DNA of 21,491 nucleotides from a virus, in IMG/VR virus record IMGVR_UViG_3300030419_003623, positions 1 to 21,491 of that record. One strand, given 5' to 3'. The stretch's first letter is position 1; each line of letters starts with the position of its first letter. The translations under genes were made by a program, and so were the position numbers. Shown here in pieces: positions 14,327 through 21,235 of this stretch. Below the pieces are notes generated by a model. The model made no database searches and had not been told where the DNA came from. It saw only the letters and a list, made by a program, of their open reading frames with translations.

Positions 14327-14724
14327 GTGGATGTTGTAGAAATAGACCCGCAAGCAAATGCTGTGGCAGAAACCGCAATCACGACCAAGAAGCCCGAATG
14401 CAACAGCTTCTTAATTCTAGAAGACTAGACTTAAATTCGCTTGTATCAAAAGTAAAGAGCTGGCACTACGAAAGAAATCTTATTGAAGGCAGCACCGACA
14501 AAGATCAAACTCTTAAACTGCTTCAAGAGCTAGGAGAGCTGTCAGATAGTGTTTGTAAGGGTAACGATATTCGTGATGACATTGGTGACATGCTTGTTGT
14601 GATGATAAACATAATCGAACGCAACAATCTTACGCTCGAAGAATGCTTAGAAAAGGCTTGGGATGATATCAAAGATAGAAAAGGTAGGATGGTTGATGGT
14701 GTGTTTGTAAAATCTGAGGATTAA
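14323..14724 (+). CDS. MazG-like nucleotide pyrophosphohydrolase with Cys-rich N-terminus
   Basis: The 133-residue product has the MazG-type helical core at about 38-130: E69-LG-E72 (QELGELSDSV) and D86-IG-D89 (DDIGDMLVVMI), the magnesium-binding acid pairs, followed by the closing WDDIKDRKGRMVDGVFVK. Enzymes of this family hydrolyse NTPs or dNTPs to monophosphates, or ppGpp-like substrates, to clean the pool or relieve stringency. The N-terminal 20 residues contain CC at 4-5 and CC at 13-14, which is unusual. The start at 14323 is coupled to nrdB by ATGA; M26 at 14398 is an alternative that would remove the cysteines, but it has no ribosome binding site. With NrdAB it makes a dNTP supply operon. 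Confidence 0.85.
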   Translation: MSGCCRNRPASKCCGRNRNHDQEARMQQLLNSRRLDLNSLVSKVKSWHYERNLIEGSTDKDQTLKLLQELGELSDSVCKGNDIRDDIGDMLVVMINIIERNNLTLEECLEKAWDDIKDRKGRMVDGVFVKSED

Positions 14725-14726
14725 GT

Positions 14727-15947
14727 ATGACTAATGATCGTTTTTTTTATGCCTGCTTAGGAGTTTTTGTTAATAAAACAGGAACTCGCTTTGGTAGAAA
14801 TTCTCAAACTGGCAGCGAAGCTCCTGAAGATGGTTTGTATCTAAACGGTGTGCAAAGCGTTGGCGTAGATAGCCAGTTTCCCGCTAATTCTCTTTTAGAC
14901 GTGGGTAGATTCCAGCAAACAAAAACTTATTATTCGCCTCAAACATTTGAAATTAATATTCAAAGAGTAATTGAGCAAACCTCTGATTTTTTTTATAACG
15001 TAGATCCTAGTGATTACGTTAGCGGCCTTAACGGCTACAAGCAAACTCATATTATGGCCGCAAGCAACATTGGTCCCTGTGGCGAAGCGGATAGTGATAG
15101 TAAGTCTTTAAAAAATTATGATATAAGTATATTGTATGGCTCGGACGATGTTGACATGCTAACAGACAATACGAGTAATTTAAATGTCATTACTTATAGA
15201 AACTGTCTAGTCACCAATATAAGCTACACCATTAGCGCCGATGATACAACGGCTGTAATAGAAAACATTACTCTTATAACTAGGTCCGCTGACTTTAGTC
15301 AAATTGCTGAAAGTGATTTTAGCGATCTGCCTTCTTCTCAAGAGAGCGGAAACCTAATCAAACGAGCAGATGTTAAATGGGACTTACTGTCTGGAAATTT
15401 TAGCATCCTTCCCTCGGAAGTTGAAACCATATTTGATACTAGTGATACCCTAGATGGAAAAAAAATATTAGGTATAAACAATATTCAAATAACCGCTGCT
15501 ATAAATTACAGCGAAATTTCAGATGTGGGAAAATGGCGCGGCACTGTCGATCAAGGCAAACAAAACCTTTATAGATATGTAGTTTTGCCAGTAGAAGTTA
15601 CTTGTGCATTTACTGGAACTTTAAGGCGCCCATATCAAAGAGACTTAATAAACACAGATACAACATTTTCTATGGCTAATGGTTCGACCAGTAGTACGGA
15701 TTGGAGCAGAGCTAATAAAAAAATTAGAATAGTTGCAGAAAAATTCCCATCGCCACCGACTTCTACTTATTTTGTGTGGGACTTGGGACAGCACAACTAT
15801 TTAACAGACATATCTTATACAGGCGGGGATACTGGGGGTGGAAATACACAATTGTCTATGACGTATCAAAATGATCGTAGTGATTTTGTGTTGGTCAAAG
15901 ATACAAGTGTGGTAAGTTTATACACTAAAGCGGATTTTAAATTTTAA
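14727..15947 (+). CDS. Virion structural protein, tail-tube-like
   Basis: The 406-residue product starts 2 bases after the previous stop behind TGAGG. It looks beta-rich with many polar residues, opens with FFYACLGVFV and a GVQSVGVDSQFPANSLLDVG segment, and has a YYSPQTFEINIQRVIEQT strand pair. It includes repeated IT-rich strands (NCLVTNISYTISADDTTAVI). Such a pattern resembles tail-tube-type proteins, where two beta sandwiches pack into rings, but that is inference. A glycine-rich GGDTGGGN loop lies near the end, followed by the strand QLSMTYQND. The surprising position is next to nucleotide genes, common in mosaic phage maps. Virion role likely, exact part unknown. Confidence 0.62.
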   Translation: MTNDRFFYACLGVFVNKTGTRFGRNSQTGSEAPEDGLYLNGVQSVGVDSQFPANSLLDVGRFQQTKTYYSPQTFEINIQRVIEQTSDFFYNVDPSDYVSGLNGYKQTHIMAASNIGPCGEADSDSKSLKNYDISILYGSDDVDMLTDNTSNLNVITYRNCLVTNISYTISADDTTAVIENITLITRSADFSQIAESDFSDLPSSQESGNLIKRADVKWDLLSGNFSILPSEVETIFDTSDTLDGKKILGINNIQITAAINYSEISDVGKWRGTVDQGKQNLYRYVVLPVEVTCAFTGTLRRPYQRDLINTDTTFSMANGSTSSTDWSRANKKIRIVAEKFPSPPTSTYFVWDLGQHNYLTDISYTGGDTGGGNTQLSMTYQNDRSDFVLVKDTSVVSLYTKADFKF

Positions 15948-15971
15948 AGCAAGCAACAGTGGGAGATTAAT

Positions 15972-16646
15972 TTGTCTAGAAGAAAAGAAAGAAAAGCGCG
16001 TTCACAACAAAAACACATTCAACCCAAGAGAAAAAAACTACAACCTAAAACAGAAAACCAAGCAGACTATATTAGATGTATGTCTGAAGGGGATATTACA
16101 TTTTGCTCTGGCCCAGCTGGATCTGGTAAAACAGCGGTGGCGGTTGGTCTAGCCTGTGAATATTTTTTACAAAACAAGGTTGAAAAAATAATAATAACTA
16201 GACCAGTAGTCGAATCAGGCAGGGGGCTGGGTTATTTACCCGGAAGCCTTAATGAAAAAATAGCCCCCTATCTAGTTCCGGTCGTTGAAGAAATAAAGCT
16301 TTATCTTGGAAGAGATTCATACAATTCTGCAAGATCTGTAAATGCTATTGAAATGTGCCCTCTTGAATATATGAGGGGTAGAAACTTTCATAATACATTT
16401 ATGATTTTAGACGAAGCCCAAAACGCAACTTACGAACAAATTAAAATGTTTTTAACAAGAATAGGAAAGGGCTCAAAAGCGGTTATAAATGGTGATGTCG
16501 GACAGACGGATCTTCGTGGCTGCGATGGTGGTTTAGACTCTTGTATGGATCGACTTGAAGGTATTGATGGCGTTGCTATTTGTGAATTAACATCAGACGA
16601 TATAGTAAGAAATGGAATTATATCTAAAATTCTTGCGAGATTGTGA
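15972..16646 (+). CDS. phoH: PhoH-family P-loop ATPase
   Basis: The 224-residue product starts at TTG 15972 behind GGGAG. A basic tail (MSRRKERKARSQQKHI and onward) precedes the PhoH ATPase core. Walker A is GPAGSGKT at 47-54, a TRPVVESGRGLGYLPG block follows at 76-91, Walker B is FMILDEAQN at 143-151, and GDVGQTDLRG lies at 174-183. These blocks are characteristic of PhoH, related to superfamily 1 helicases. The family occurs in many marine phages, sometimes in phosphate-regulated genomes; its exact role (RNA or DNA handling) is unsettled. No other phosphate-stress gene is seen here. The call is strong. Confidence 0.95.
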   Translation: MSRRKERKARSQQKHIQPKRKKLQPKTENQADYIRCMSEGDITFCSGPAGSGKTAVAVGLACEYFLQNKVEKIIITRPVVESGRGLGYLPGSLNEKIAPYLVPVVEEIKLYLGRDSYNSARSVNAIEMCPLEYMRGRNFHNTFMILDEAQNATYEQIKMFLTRIGKGSKAVINGDVGQTDLRGCDGGLDSCMDRLEGIDGVAICELTSDDIVRNGIISKILARL

Positions 16647-16665
16647 TGCAATTACCTTGAGCATT

Positions 16666-16674
16666 TGCTATAAT
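16666..16674 (+). promoter_or_regulatory. Extended -10 promoter element upstream of FmdB-like gene
   Basis: The sequence TGCTATAAT matches the extended -10 consensus TGnTATAAT in a 63-base gap between phoH and the next gene, 35 bases before its ATG. No good -35 box lies 16-18 bases upstream, but extended -10 promoters do not require one. It would be read by host sigma-70 and would drive the downstream cluster including recA. Function is inferred from sequence only. Confidence 0.55.
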
Positions 16675-16709
16675 TGATTAGCAAGTAAGAAAATAGGAAG
16701 GATATTTTA

Positions 16710-17051
16710 ATGCCAACATATGATTTTGAATGCGAAGATTGTGCATATTATACTGAAATTAAACAAAGTATTGATGATCCTTCCACGCATATCTGCCCAC
16801 ATTGCGAAAAGCCTAATCTTAAAAAGGTTTTCATTAACTCTCCACACGTCTTTGTAAGAGGCGAGCCAAAAACCATAGGTCATTTAGCCGATAGGAACAC
16901 CCAAAAAATGGGAAGTTATGAGCTACAAGAAAAGGCCAACAAAGACGGAGCAAAGCCAGATAAGGAGCAAATAAACGCAAAAGAAACCAGAAGAAAAATT
17001 AATTCAATGACATCAGAGCAAAAAATTAAATGGATCAAAGACGGAGATTAA
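16710..17051 (+). CDS. FmdB-type zinc ribbon protein
   Basis: The 113-residue product begins MPTYDFECEDC and has paired cysteines C8-x2-C11 and C29-x2-C32 (CPHC), the FmdB/CxxC regulatory zinc ribbon pattern. This is followed by SPHVFVRGEPKTIGHLADRN and a charged helical tail with RRKINSMTSEQKIKWIKDGD. Its AGGAAGGA site lies just upstream and the extended -10 promoter stands before it. These small zinc ribbons are common in phages. Their function is unsettled, and host FmdB homologues are proposed regulators. It heads the cluster that runs to recA. Confidence 0.88.
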   Translation: MPTYDFECEDCAYYTEIKQSIDDPSTHICPHCEKPNLKKVFINSPHVFVRGEPKTIGHLADRNTQKMGSYELQEKANKDGAKPDKEQINAKETRRKINSMTSEQKIKWIKDGD

Positions 17052-17052
17052 A

Positions 17053-17289
17053 ATGGACAATGAAGAATATGATATCCCTCGTCGAGATTATCCCCATCAT
17101 GCCACAGTCACAATGAAAATTGACATAAGAAAAATTAACAAGAACGGAAATCTAGACACACAGGTAATGGGAAATCATTTGTTAGAAAAGTATGGCATAT
17201 CTAATAAAGCGCAATGGTGTATCAGTGGAGCGTCGGAGGCAGAGTGTATAAAAAACCTTAAAGAAAAACTGGAGAACCTAGATGGCTAG
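17053..17289 (+). CDS. Hypothetical small protein (78 aa)
   Basis: The 78-residue product follows the zinc ribbon gene by 1 base with GGAG six bases from ATG 17053. A polar start (MDNEEYDIPRRDYPHHATVT) leads into strands (MKIDIRKINKNG), a turn and two helices ending CIKNLKEKLENLDG. It looks like a compact alpha/beta fold. It overlaps the next gene by 8 bases. No family is recognised. Confidence 0.68.
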   Translation: MDNEEYDIPRRDYPHHATVTMKIDIRKINKNGNLDTQVMGNHLLEKYGISNKAQWCISGASEAECIKNLKEKLENLDG

Positions 17290-17629
17290 ATGGGAAAATG
17301 AAGATATCTCGAATATGAACATACCAGACCCAATAAGTAGCTCAATTAGTTTTATAGGACTAAATGGCGAAGAAACACAAGAAGAACAAGGAATGGCGAA
17401 GTCGATTGTATCTTCTGATGGGTCTAAAAGATTTTACATAAAATACGCAAGAGGTGAGATACTTGATCCATATCAAATAGATTCTTCCTATGCTGGATCA
17501 AGAAGACAAGCTAAAATGTATAAATTTAAAAAAGCCCCAGAAGACGCTTTTAACAATTACGTAAAATATTTGAAAACTAAAAATAGAATATTTTTTACCA
17601 GAGCAAGAAGAATTTTCATGGAGAAGTAA
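17282..17629 (+). CDS. Hypothetical protein (115 aa)
   Basis: The 115-residue product has a GGAG site 7 bases before ATG 17282. The N-terminus is polar and probably disordered (MARWENEDISNMNIPDPISS). The centre holds strands around SDGSKRFYIKYARGEILDPY, and the C-terminus is basic (KYLKTKNRIFFTRARRIFMEK). It may bind nucleic acid by its basic end; this is inference. It sits between the small protein at 17053 and the helix-turn-helix gene with an 8-base overlap and a 1-base gap. Confidence 0.68.
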   Translation: MARWENEDISNMNIPDPISSSISFIGLNGEETQEEQGMAKSIVSSDGSKRFYIKYARGEILDPYQIDSSYAGSRRQAKMYKFKKAPEDAFNNYVKYLKTKNRIFFTRARRIFMEK

Positions 17630-17630
17630 A

Positions 17631-17930
17631 ATGAAAAAAGGCCCACTGTCTAATAAAGAAAAAGAATTCATTGACAAAAATGATTCCATGTCTACAGAAG
17701 AAATAGCCGATGAGCTTGACAGATCAGTAGCTACTGTTTCAAAATATATCAAGCTAAAAGACGATGAAGATACTAGCCCTACTCATAACTTGTTTGCTAG
17801 AAAAAGTGATCGCGGCGTAACAGTAATGACAGAAGCGGCATCCAGTCAAGCGGACGAAAACAAACAAAAGCGCACAACATCTAGCCCAAAAAGATACCAA
17901 GGAGTAATTCACAAAATAAAGGAGGATTAA
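17631..17930 (+). CDS. Helix-turn-helix protein, possible transcription accessory factor
   Basis: The 99-residue product starts behind GGAG. Residues about 7-41 form a helix-turn-helix (EKEFIDKNDSMSTEEIADEL then RSVATVSKYI) like the DNA-binding region of sigma-70 region 4 or Trp-repressor-type domains. The second half contains NLFARKSDRGVTVMTEAASSQ and a basic end. I recall related phage proteins with a GV-x-VMTE-x-AS motif, but know no defined function. A role in phage transcription, possibly with the sigma factor at 9206, is an inference. It is followed at once by the gene at 17931, whose AAGGAGG site lies in its end. Confidence 0.72.
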   Translation: MKKGPLSNKEKEFIDKNDSMSTEEIADELDRSVATVSKYIKLKDDEDTSPTHNLFARKSDRGVTVMTEAASSQADENKQKRTTSSPKRYQGVIHKIKED

Positions 17931-18446
17931 ATGATTTGTACTGAGTTTGACAAATATATGGAAGAATTGTGTCACAGAAAATTAATGATGAGCTGGAAGA
18001 TAACTCTTAACGATGACACAGTGGTGTATGGCGACTATGATAAAAACAACTTACAAAATCCTTGGGATAGACTAAAACATCATTGCCAAGTTAATAATTT
18101 ATATTTGACAAAAATTGAACTATATATGTTTGGCGCGCCTCATGAAGTTTTTTTCGAAAATGAAGATGGTCTAGATGGCGTTTTTATAGTAAGAGGAGCC
18201 GCTAAGGATCAAGCTATGGATGGCTCATTCGCTAGATCTTTTCAAACACTTACTGTTGGGCTCTTGAGAGATGATTGCTCAGAAATAGATGTTAGAAAAT
18301 TTTGCTGGCCCAGCAATGAATTTGAAAAATCACACTCGGTACGAGGCTTGTCTAAAGAAAATTTGAATAAGATGATTTTTAAAAATGGATCAAAAAAAGA
18401 ACAACACCCAGAAGTACAAAAGTATCTCAACGGGGCAGCCGTGTAA
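17931..18446 (+). CDS. Conserved-looking phage protein, unknown function (171 aa)
   Basis: The 171-residue product has a strong AAGGAGG site and starts directly after the preceding stop. It contains strands typical of a small beta domain (LMMSWKITLNDDTVVYGDYD, then a helix with WDRLKHHCQVNNLYL). A centre with GVFIVRGAAKDQ and a C-terminal part with CSEIDVRKFCWPSNEFEKS follow. Four cysteines are present beyond the N-terminal pair. It overlaps the next frame by 62 bases. No enzyme motif is visible. The NLYL..IELYMFGAPHE segment recalls other phage hypotheticals from memory. Confidence 0.7.
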   Translation: MICTEFDKYMEELCHRKLMMSWKITLNDDTVVYGDYDKNNLQNPWDRLKHHCQVNNLYLTKIELYMFGAPHEVFFENEDGLDGVFIVRGAAKDQAMDGSFARSFQTLTVGLLRDDCSEIDVRKFCWPSNEFEKSHSVRGLSKENLNKMIFKNGSKKEQHPEVQKYLNGAAV

Positions 18447-18879
18447 CGCCGCCCAGTATGTGGCAGAGCTAGTATGCATACGACGTAGAGAAAAAGAAAA
18501 CACTGGCAGCTTGGAGTATAAATTTTGGAACAAGTCTAAAAATACTGAATACCAAACTCAAGTAAGGGCCGCTTCCAAGATTATAAAAAAGTTTAGTGAA
18601 AAAGCCCTTTTGCACTATTTAAATAGCCCTAGTGGTAAAAATGTATATTCACTAGGGTTTCTTCATAAATCTAAAAAGTTTGTATTGATATTAAAGTTTG
18701 TTGAAGAGGGCGTTGCTAAATCTGCTAAGATATTGGAGCAGCAAGAAAAAAAACAAACTAAAAAAAGAGTATTAGACCCACCAGAAAAGCTAGAATATAA
18801 AAGTAGAAAACCCCGGAAACAAAAAAACTTATTTTCAAAGATCAGGAATATAGAGAATGGCAAAGACAAAGAAACCTGA
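18385..18879 (+). CDS. Conserved-looking phage protein upstream of recA (164 aa)
   Basis: The 164-residue product contains QPCNAAQYVAELVCIRRREK, a segment I associate with phage hypotheticals found near recombinase genes. A KFW motif and FSEKALLHYLNSPSGKNVYS, then LGFLHKSKKFV, follow. The last 40 residues are very basic. The only ATG is at 18385, giving a 62-base overlap with the preceding gene and no ribosome binding site; translation may be coupled. It overlaps recA by 23 bases. The basic tail suggests nucleic acid contact; this is inference. Confidence 0.7.
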   Translation: MDQKKNNTQKYKSISTGQPCNAAQYVAELVCIRRREKENTGSLEYKFWNKSKNTEYQTQVRAASKIIKKFSEKALLHYLNSPSGKNVYSLGFLHKSKKFVLILKFVEEGVAKSAKILEQQEKKQTKKRVLDPPEKLEYKSRKPRKQKNLFSKIRNIENGKDKET

Positions 18880-19936
18880 ATATATCGCGCAAATTACTAA
18901 GCAGTATGGCAATATAATTTCTAGCGGTCTTGAAGTTTTAGAAGATAAGAAAAATTATAAAGTAATATCCGTTAGTCCCGCTGTCGATATAGCTCTTGGC
19001 GGCGGCATTAGAGAGGGCTCTTGGGTCATGCTTACTGGAGATCCTAAAAGCGGGAAAACCACAACAGCTATGCAGATTGCTGCTAATTGTCAAAAAGAAG
19101 GAAGACCAATAATCTATCTTGATGTAGAAGGTAGATTAAAAGATCTCAACTTTGAAGTTAGCGATTTAGATCCTGACAAAATGAAAATTATACACTCAGA
19201 AGACGAACCTCTACCAGCAGAGACTTTTCTAGAAGTGGCCTACAAATTAATGAGCCACCCAGACTATCATGGGGCTGTTTTAATTATCGACTCAATCTCG
19301 TCATTGATGCCTGCAAAAGAGCTTGACGGAGATATGACTCCGGGTCGTGCTGGACTGCCTAAGCTCTTATCTGTTTTTACAAAAAAGATGGGACAACTAC
19401 TACCAAGACAGCGTGGTTTAGTAATAGCGATTACTCATTACATTGCAAATACTTCTGGTTTTGGTAAAGCTAAAATGGCAGATGGTGGAAATAAAATACA
19501 ATACCAAGCAGATGTTAGGATGGAAATCGCTGGTGGTGGCCAGCAGGTGTCAGCAATCACACCTTGGATGAACCCTAACAAGGAAAGAATTGGCCAAGTG
19601 GTCAACTGGAAGATTATCTGCTCATCAATGGGCGCTCCGGGCGGGCAGGTACAAAGCTGGATCAGATATGGTCACGGCATAGACAAAGCGCAAGAGCTAT
19701 TAATGCTGGCTCATGATTTAGGAATGATCAACAAGGCTGGGGCTTGGCTTACATGTGAATTTATGCTAGACCATAAAGACCTAGCTAAAAAAATAATTCC
19801 AGACATAGACATAGAAGACGAAGAGGCTATACTGAAAGCATTTAAGTTTCAGGGGCAGGATAAGTTATACACGTTCATGTCCGAAAATCCAAACATAATG
19901 CAGGCGCTGGAGCAACAGATAAAGGACATGCTATGA
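18857..19936 (+). CDS. recA: RecA/UvsX-like recombinase
   Basis: The 359-residue product has the RecA ATPase core: Walker A GDPKSGKT (61-68), the catalytic glutamate E91 in YLDVEGRL, Walker B VLIIDSISS (141-149), and a GGNKIQYQADVRMEI strand that fits the DNA-binding loop 2 region. AGGAA lies 8 bases before ATG 18857. RecA-type proteins form filaments on single-stranded DNA and drive strand exchange in repair and recombination-dependent replication. The C-terminal part (SWIRYGHGIDKAQELLMLAH and onward) departs from bacterial RecA, nearer the phage type. It overlaps the next gene by ATGA. SSB at 26 would be its partner. Confidence 0.93.
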   Translation: MAKTKKPEYIAQITKQYGNIISSGLEVLEDKKNYKVISVSPAVDIALGGGIREGSWVMLTGDPKSGKTTTAMQIAANCQKEGRPIIYLDVEGRLKDLNFEVSDLDPDKMKIIHSEDEPLPAETFLEVAYKLMSHPDYHGAVLIIDSISSLMPAKELDGDMTPGRAGLPKLLSVFTKKMGQLLPRQRGLVIAITHYIANTSGFGKAKMADGGNKIQYQADVRMEIAGGGQQVSAITPWMNPNKERIGQVVNWKIICSSMGAPGGQVQSWIRYGHGIDKAQELLMLAHDLGMINKAGAWLTCEFMLDHKDLAKKIIPDIDIEDEEAILKAFKFQGQDKLYTFMSENPNIMQALEQQIKDML

Positions 19937-20862
19937 TTTGGAGCATGTTTAATAAACAAGGCAAATTTGAAAATAGTCTTTTGTGTAATATATATGCGTG
20001 CTGTAAACGTAATAGTGGTATACCAATTTTGGCGCGCGGTTCTTCTCCCGATAGACCGAATACGATAATAGAGAGAATTGAAAGATCTGTCGAAGAACCA
20101 ATGACTAATGACTCAACACTTGTGACATATGCGGGCGATTGGGGTATTGAAGAAACTGACAATGGAACAGTTATAAAAGACCCACACAGAAAAACTCCTT
20201 ATTTTAATATAGACATACAACAGATTGCTTCTAATGTGAGAAGATGGTTTACCACAAACCTTAAAAAAGATATTCATGAAAAGATATATCCAGTACCTAT
20301 AAATGCTTTCATTGGGAATTGGCGAAATATAAAAATTAACCCATTAAGAGATATTAAAAAAGATAAATTGTGTTACGCTAATTTTACCATAACCTCCAAC
20401 TATAGGATAACATTAGCAGAGTGGGCTTGGCGGCAAAATTTTATAGACTGCAAATTTTTTATGCAGACAGAAGGACAAGACGAATCATTAAGAATGACCA
20501 TATTAGAAAAGGGTAGTTCCAGATTATCTATGGATGATTTTACCAAAACATTAGCCTCATACAATTTCTGTCTTTGTCCAGTTGGCAATGGGCTAGATAC
20601 ATACAAAACTTGGGAGTGCATAATCTGTAATACGGTTCCAATTGTGCAAAGAAGCTGGATGAATTTAGTGTTTTCTAAAATATGGCCAATGATACTTGTC
20701 GATAGATATGAGCTTGACAATATAGAGGATAAGATGAAAAAGTTTCAAGATGATCACGGATCAATAGAATATGATCACTCACTACTGCTCGAAGGTAATT
20801 TTAATAAACTGTTAGACAGGATACAACATGAAAGTGATAGGCTTAGACGGGAAAGAGTATAA
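19933..20862 (+). CDS. Exostosin-like glycosyltransferase
   Basis: The 309-residue product is coupled to recA by ATGA with AAGGA 6 bases upstream. Its C-terminal half has the pattern of exostosin/GT47-type transferases: NFCLCPVGNGLDTYKTWECI at 211-230, followed by CNTVPIVQRS and LVFSKIWPMILVDRYELD. E228 is the likely nucleotide-sugar-binding residue. The N-terminal half is less recognisable; it has three cysteines near the start (C18, C23, C24) and WGIEETDNG around 70. The enzyme should add a sugar to an unknown acceptor; DNA base, virion protein and surface glycan are all open. It overlaps the next gene by 35 bases. Family call from the C-terminal pattern. Confidence 0.72.
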   Translation: MIWSMFNKQGKFENSLLCNIYACCKRNSGIPILARGSSPDRPNTIIERIERSVEEPMTNDSTLVTYAGDWGIEETDNGTVIKDPHRKTPYFNIDIQQIASNVRRWFTTNLKKDIHEKIYPVPINAFIGNWRNIKINPLRDIKKDKLCYANFTITSNYRITLAEWAWRQNFIDCKFFMQTEGQDESLRMTILEKGSSRLSMDDFTKTLASYNFCLCPVGNGLDTYKTWECIICNTVPIVQRSWMNLVFSKIWPMILVDRYELDNIEDKMKKFQDDHGSIEYDHSLLLEGNFNKLLDRIQHESDRLRRERV

Positions 20863-21235
20863 TTGGAACCCAACTGGCAGTCAAGCCAAATCTTCAAAAA
20901 AATCTTCGCTTCACATAAAAGCAAAAAAACTACTTGATGAAATTTTTCCACATGATAGAATACTAGAAGAAATATCATTAGCTGGCAGTAGAACAAGCAG
21001 AAGACGAGGGACATTAAGGGCGGATTTTTTTATTCCAAATCGAAGGATATTGGTCGAAGTTCATGGAGAACAACACTTTAAATTCAATACATTTTTTTTT
21101 AAAGACAAGCTAAGTTTCTACAAGGCTAAAGCTAGAGACTCGGAAAAAAAAGAATGGTGCGATATCAACGAAATAAAACTGATAGAGCTTAATTATAACG
21201 AGGACATAGATGAGTGGCGAAGAAAAATTGAATGA
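20828..21235 (+). CDS. PD-(D/E)XK-like endonuclease (Vsr/DUF559-like)
   Basis: The 135-residue product has AGGA 6 bases before ATG 20828. It resembles the Vsr/DUF559 group of small PD-(D/E)XK nucleases: a helix with E48, then RADFFIP with D66, the strand ILVEVHGEQH with E77 and H79, and H83, then a helix with DSEKKEWCDIN and the strand IKLIELNY. Such nucleases cut or nick DNA and act in repair, restriction or homing. The overlap with the glycosyltransferase by 35 bases and the close recA point to DNA metabolism. Whether this is a free-standing homing-type enzyme, a repair nickase or a resolvase is unknown. Catalytic residues are assigned by pattern only. Confidence 0.75.
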   Translation: MKVIGLDGKEYNWNPTGSQAKSSKKSSLHIKAKKLLDEIFPHDRILEEISLAGSRTSRRRGTLRADFFIPNRRILVEVHGEQHFKFNTFFFKDKLSFYKAKARDSEKKEWCDINEIKLIELNYNEDIDEWRRKIE

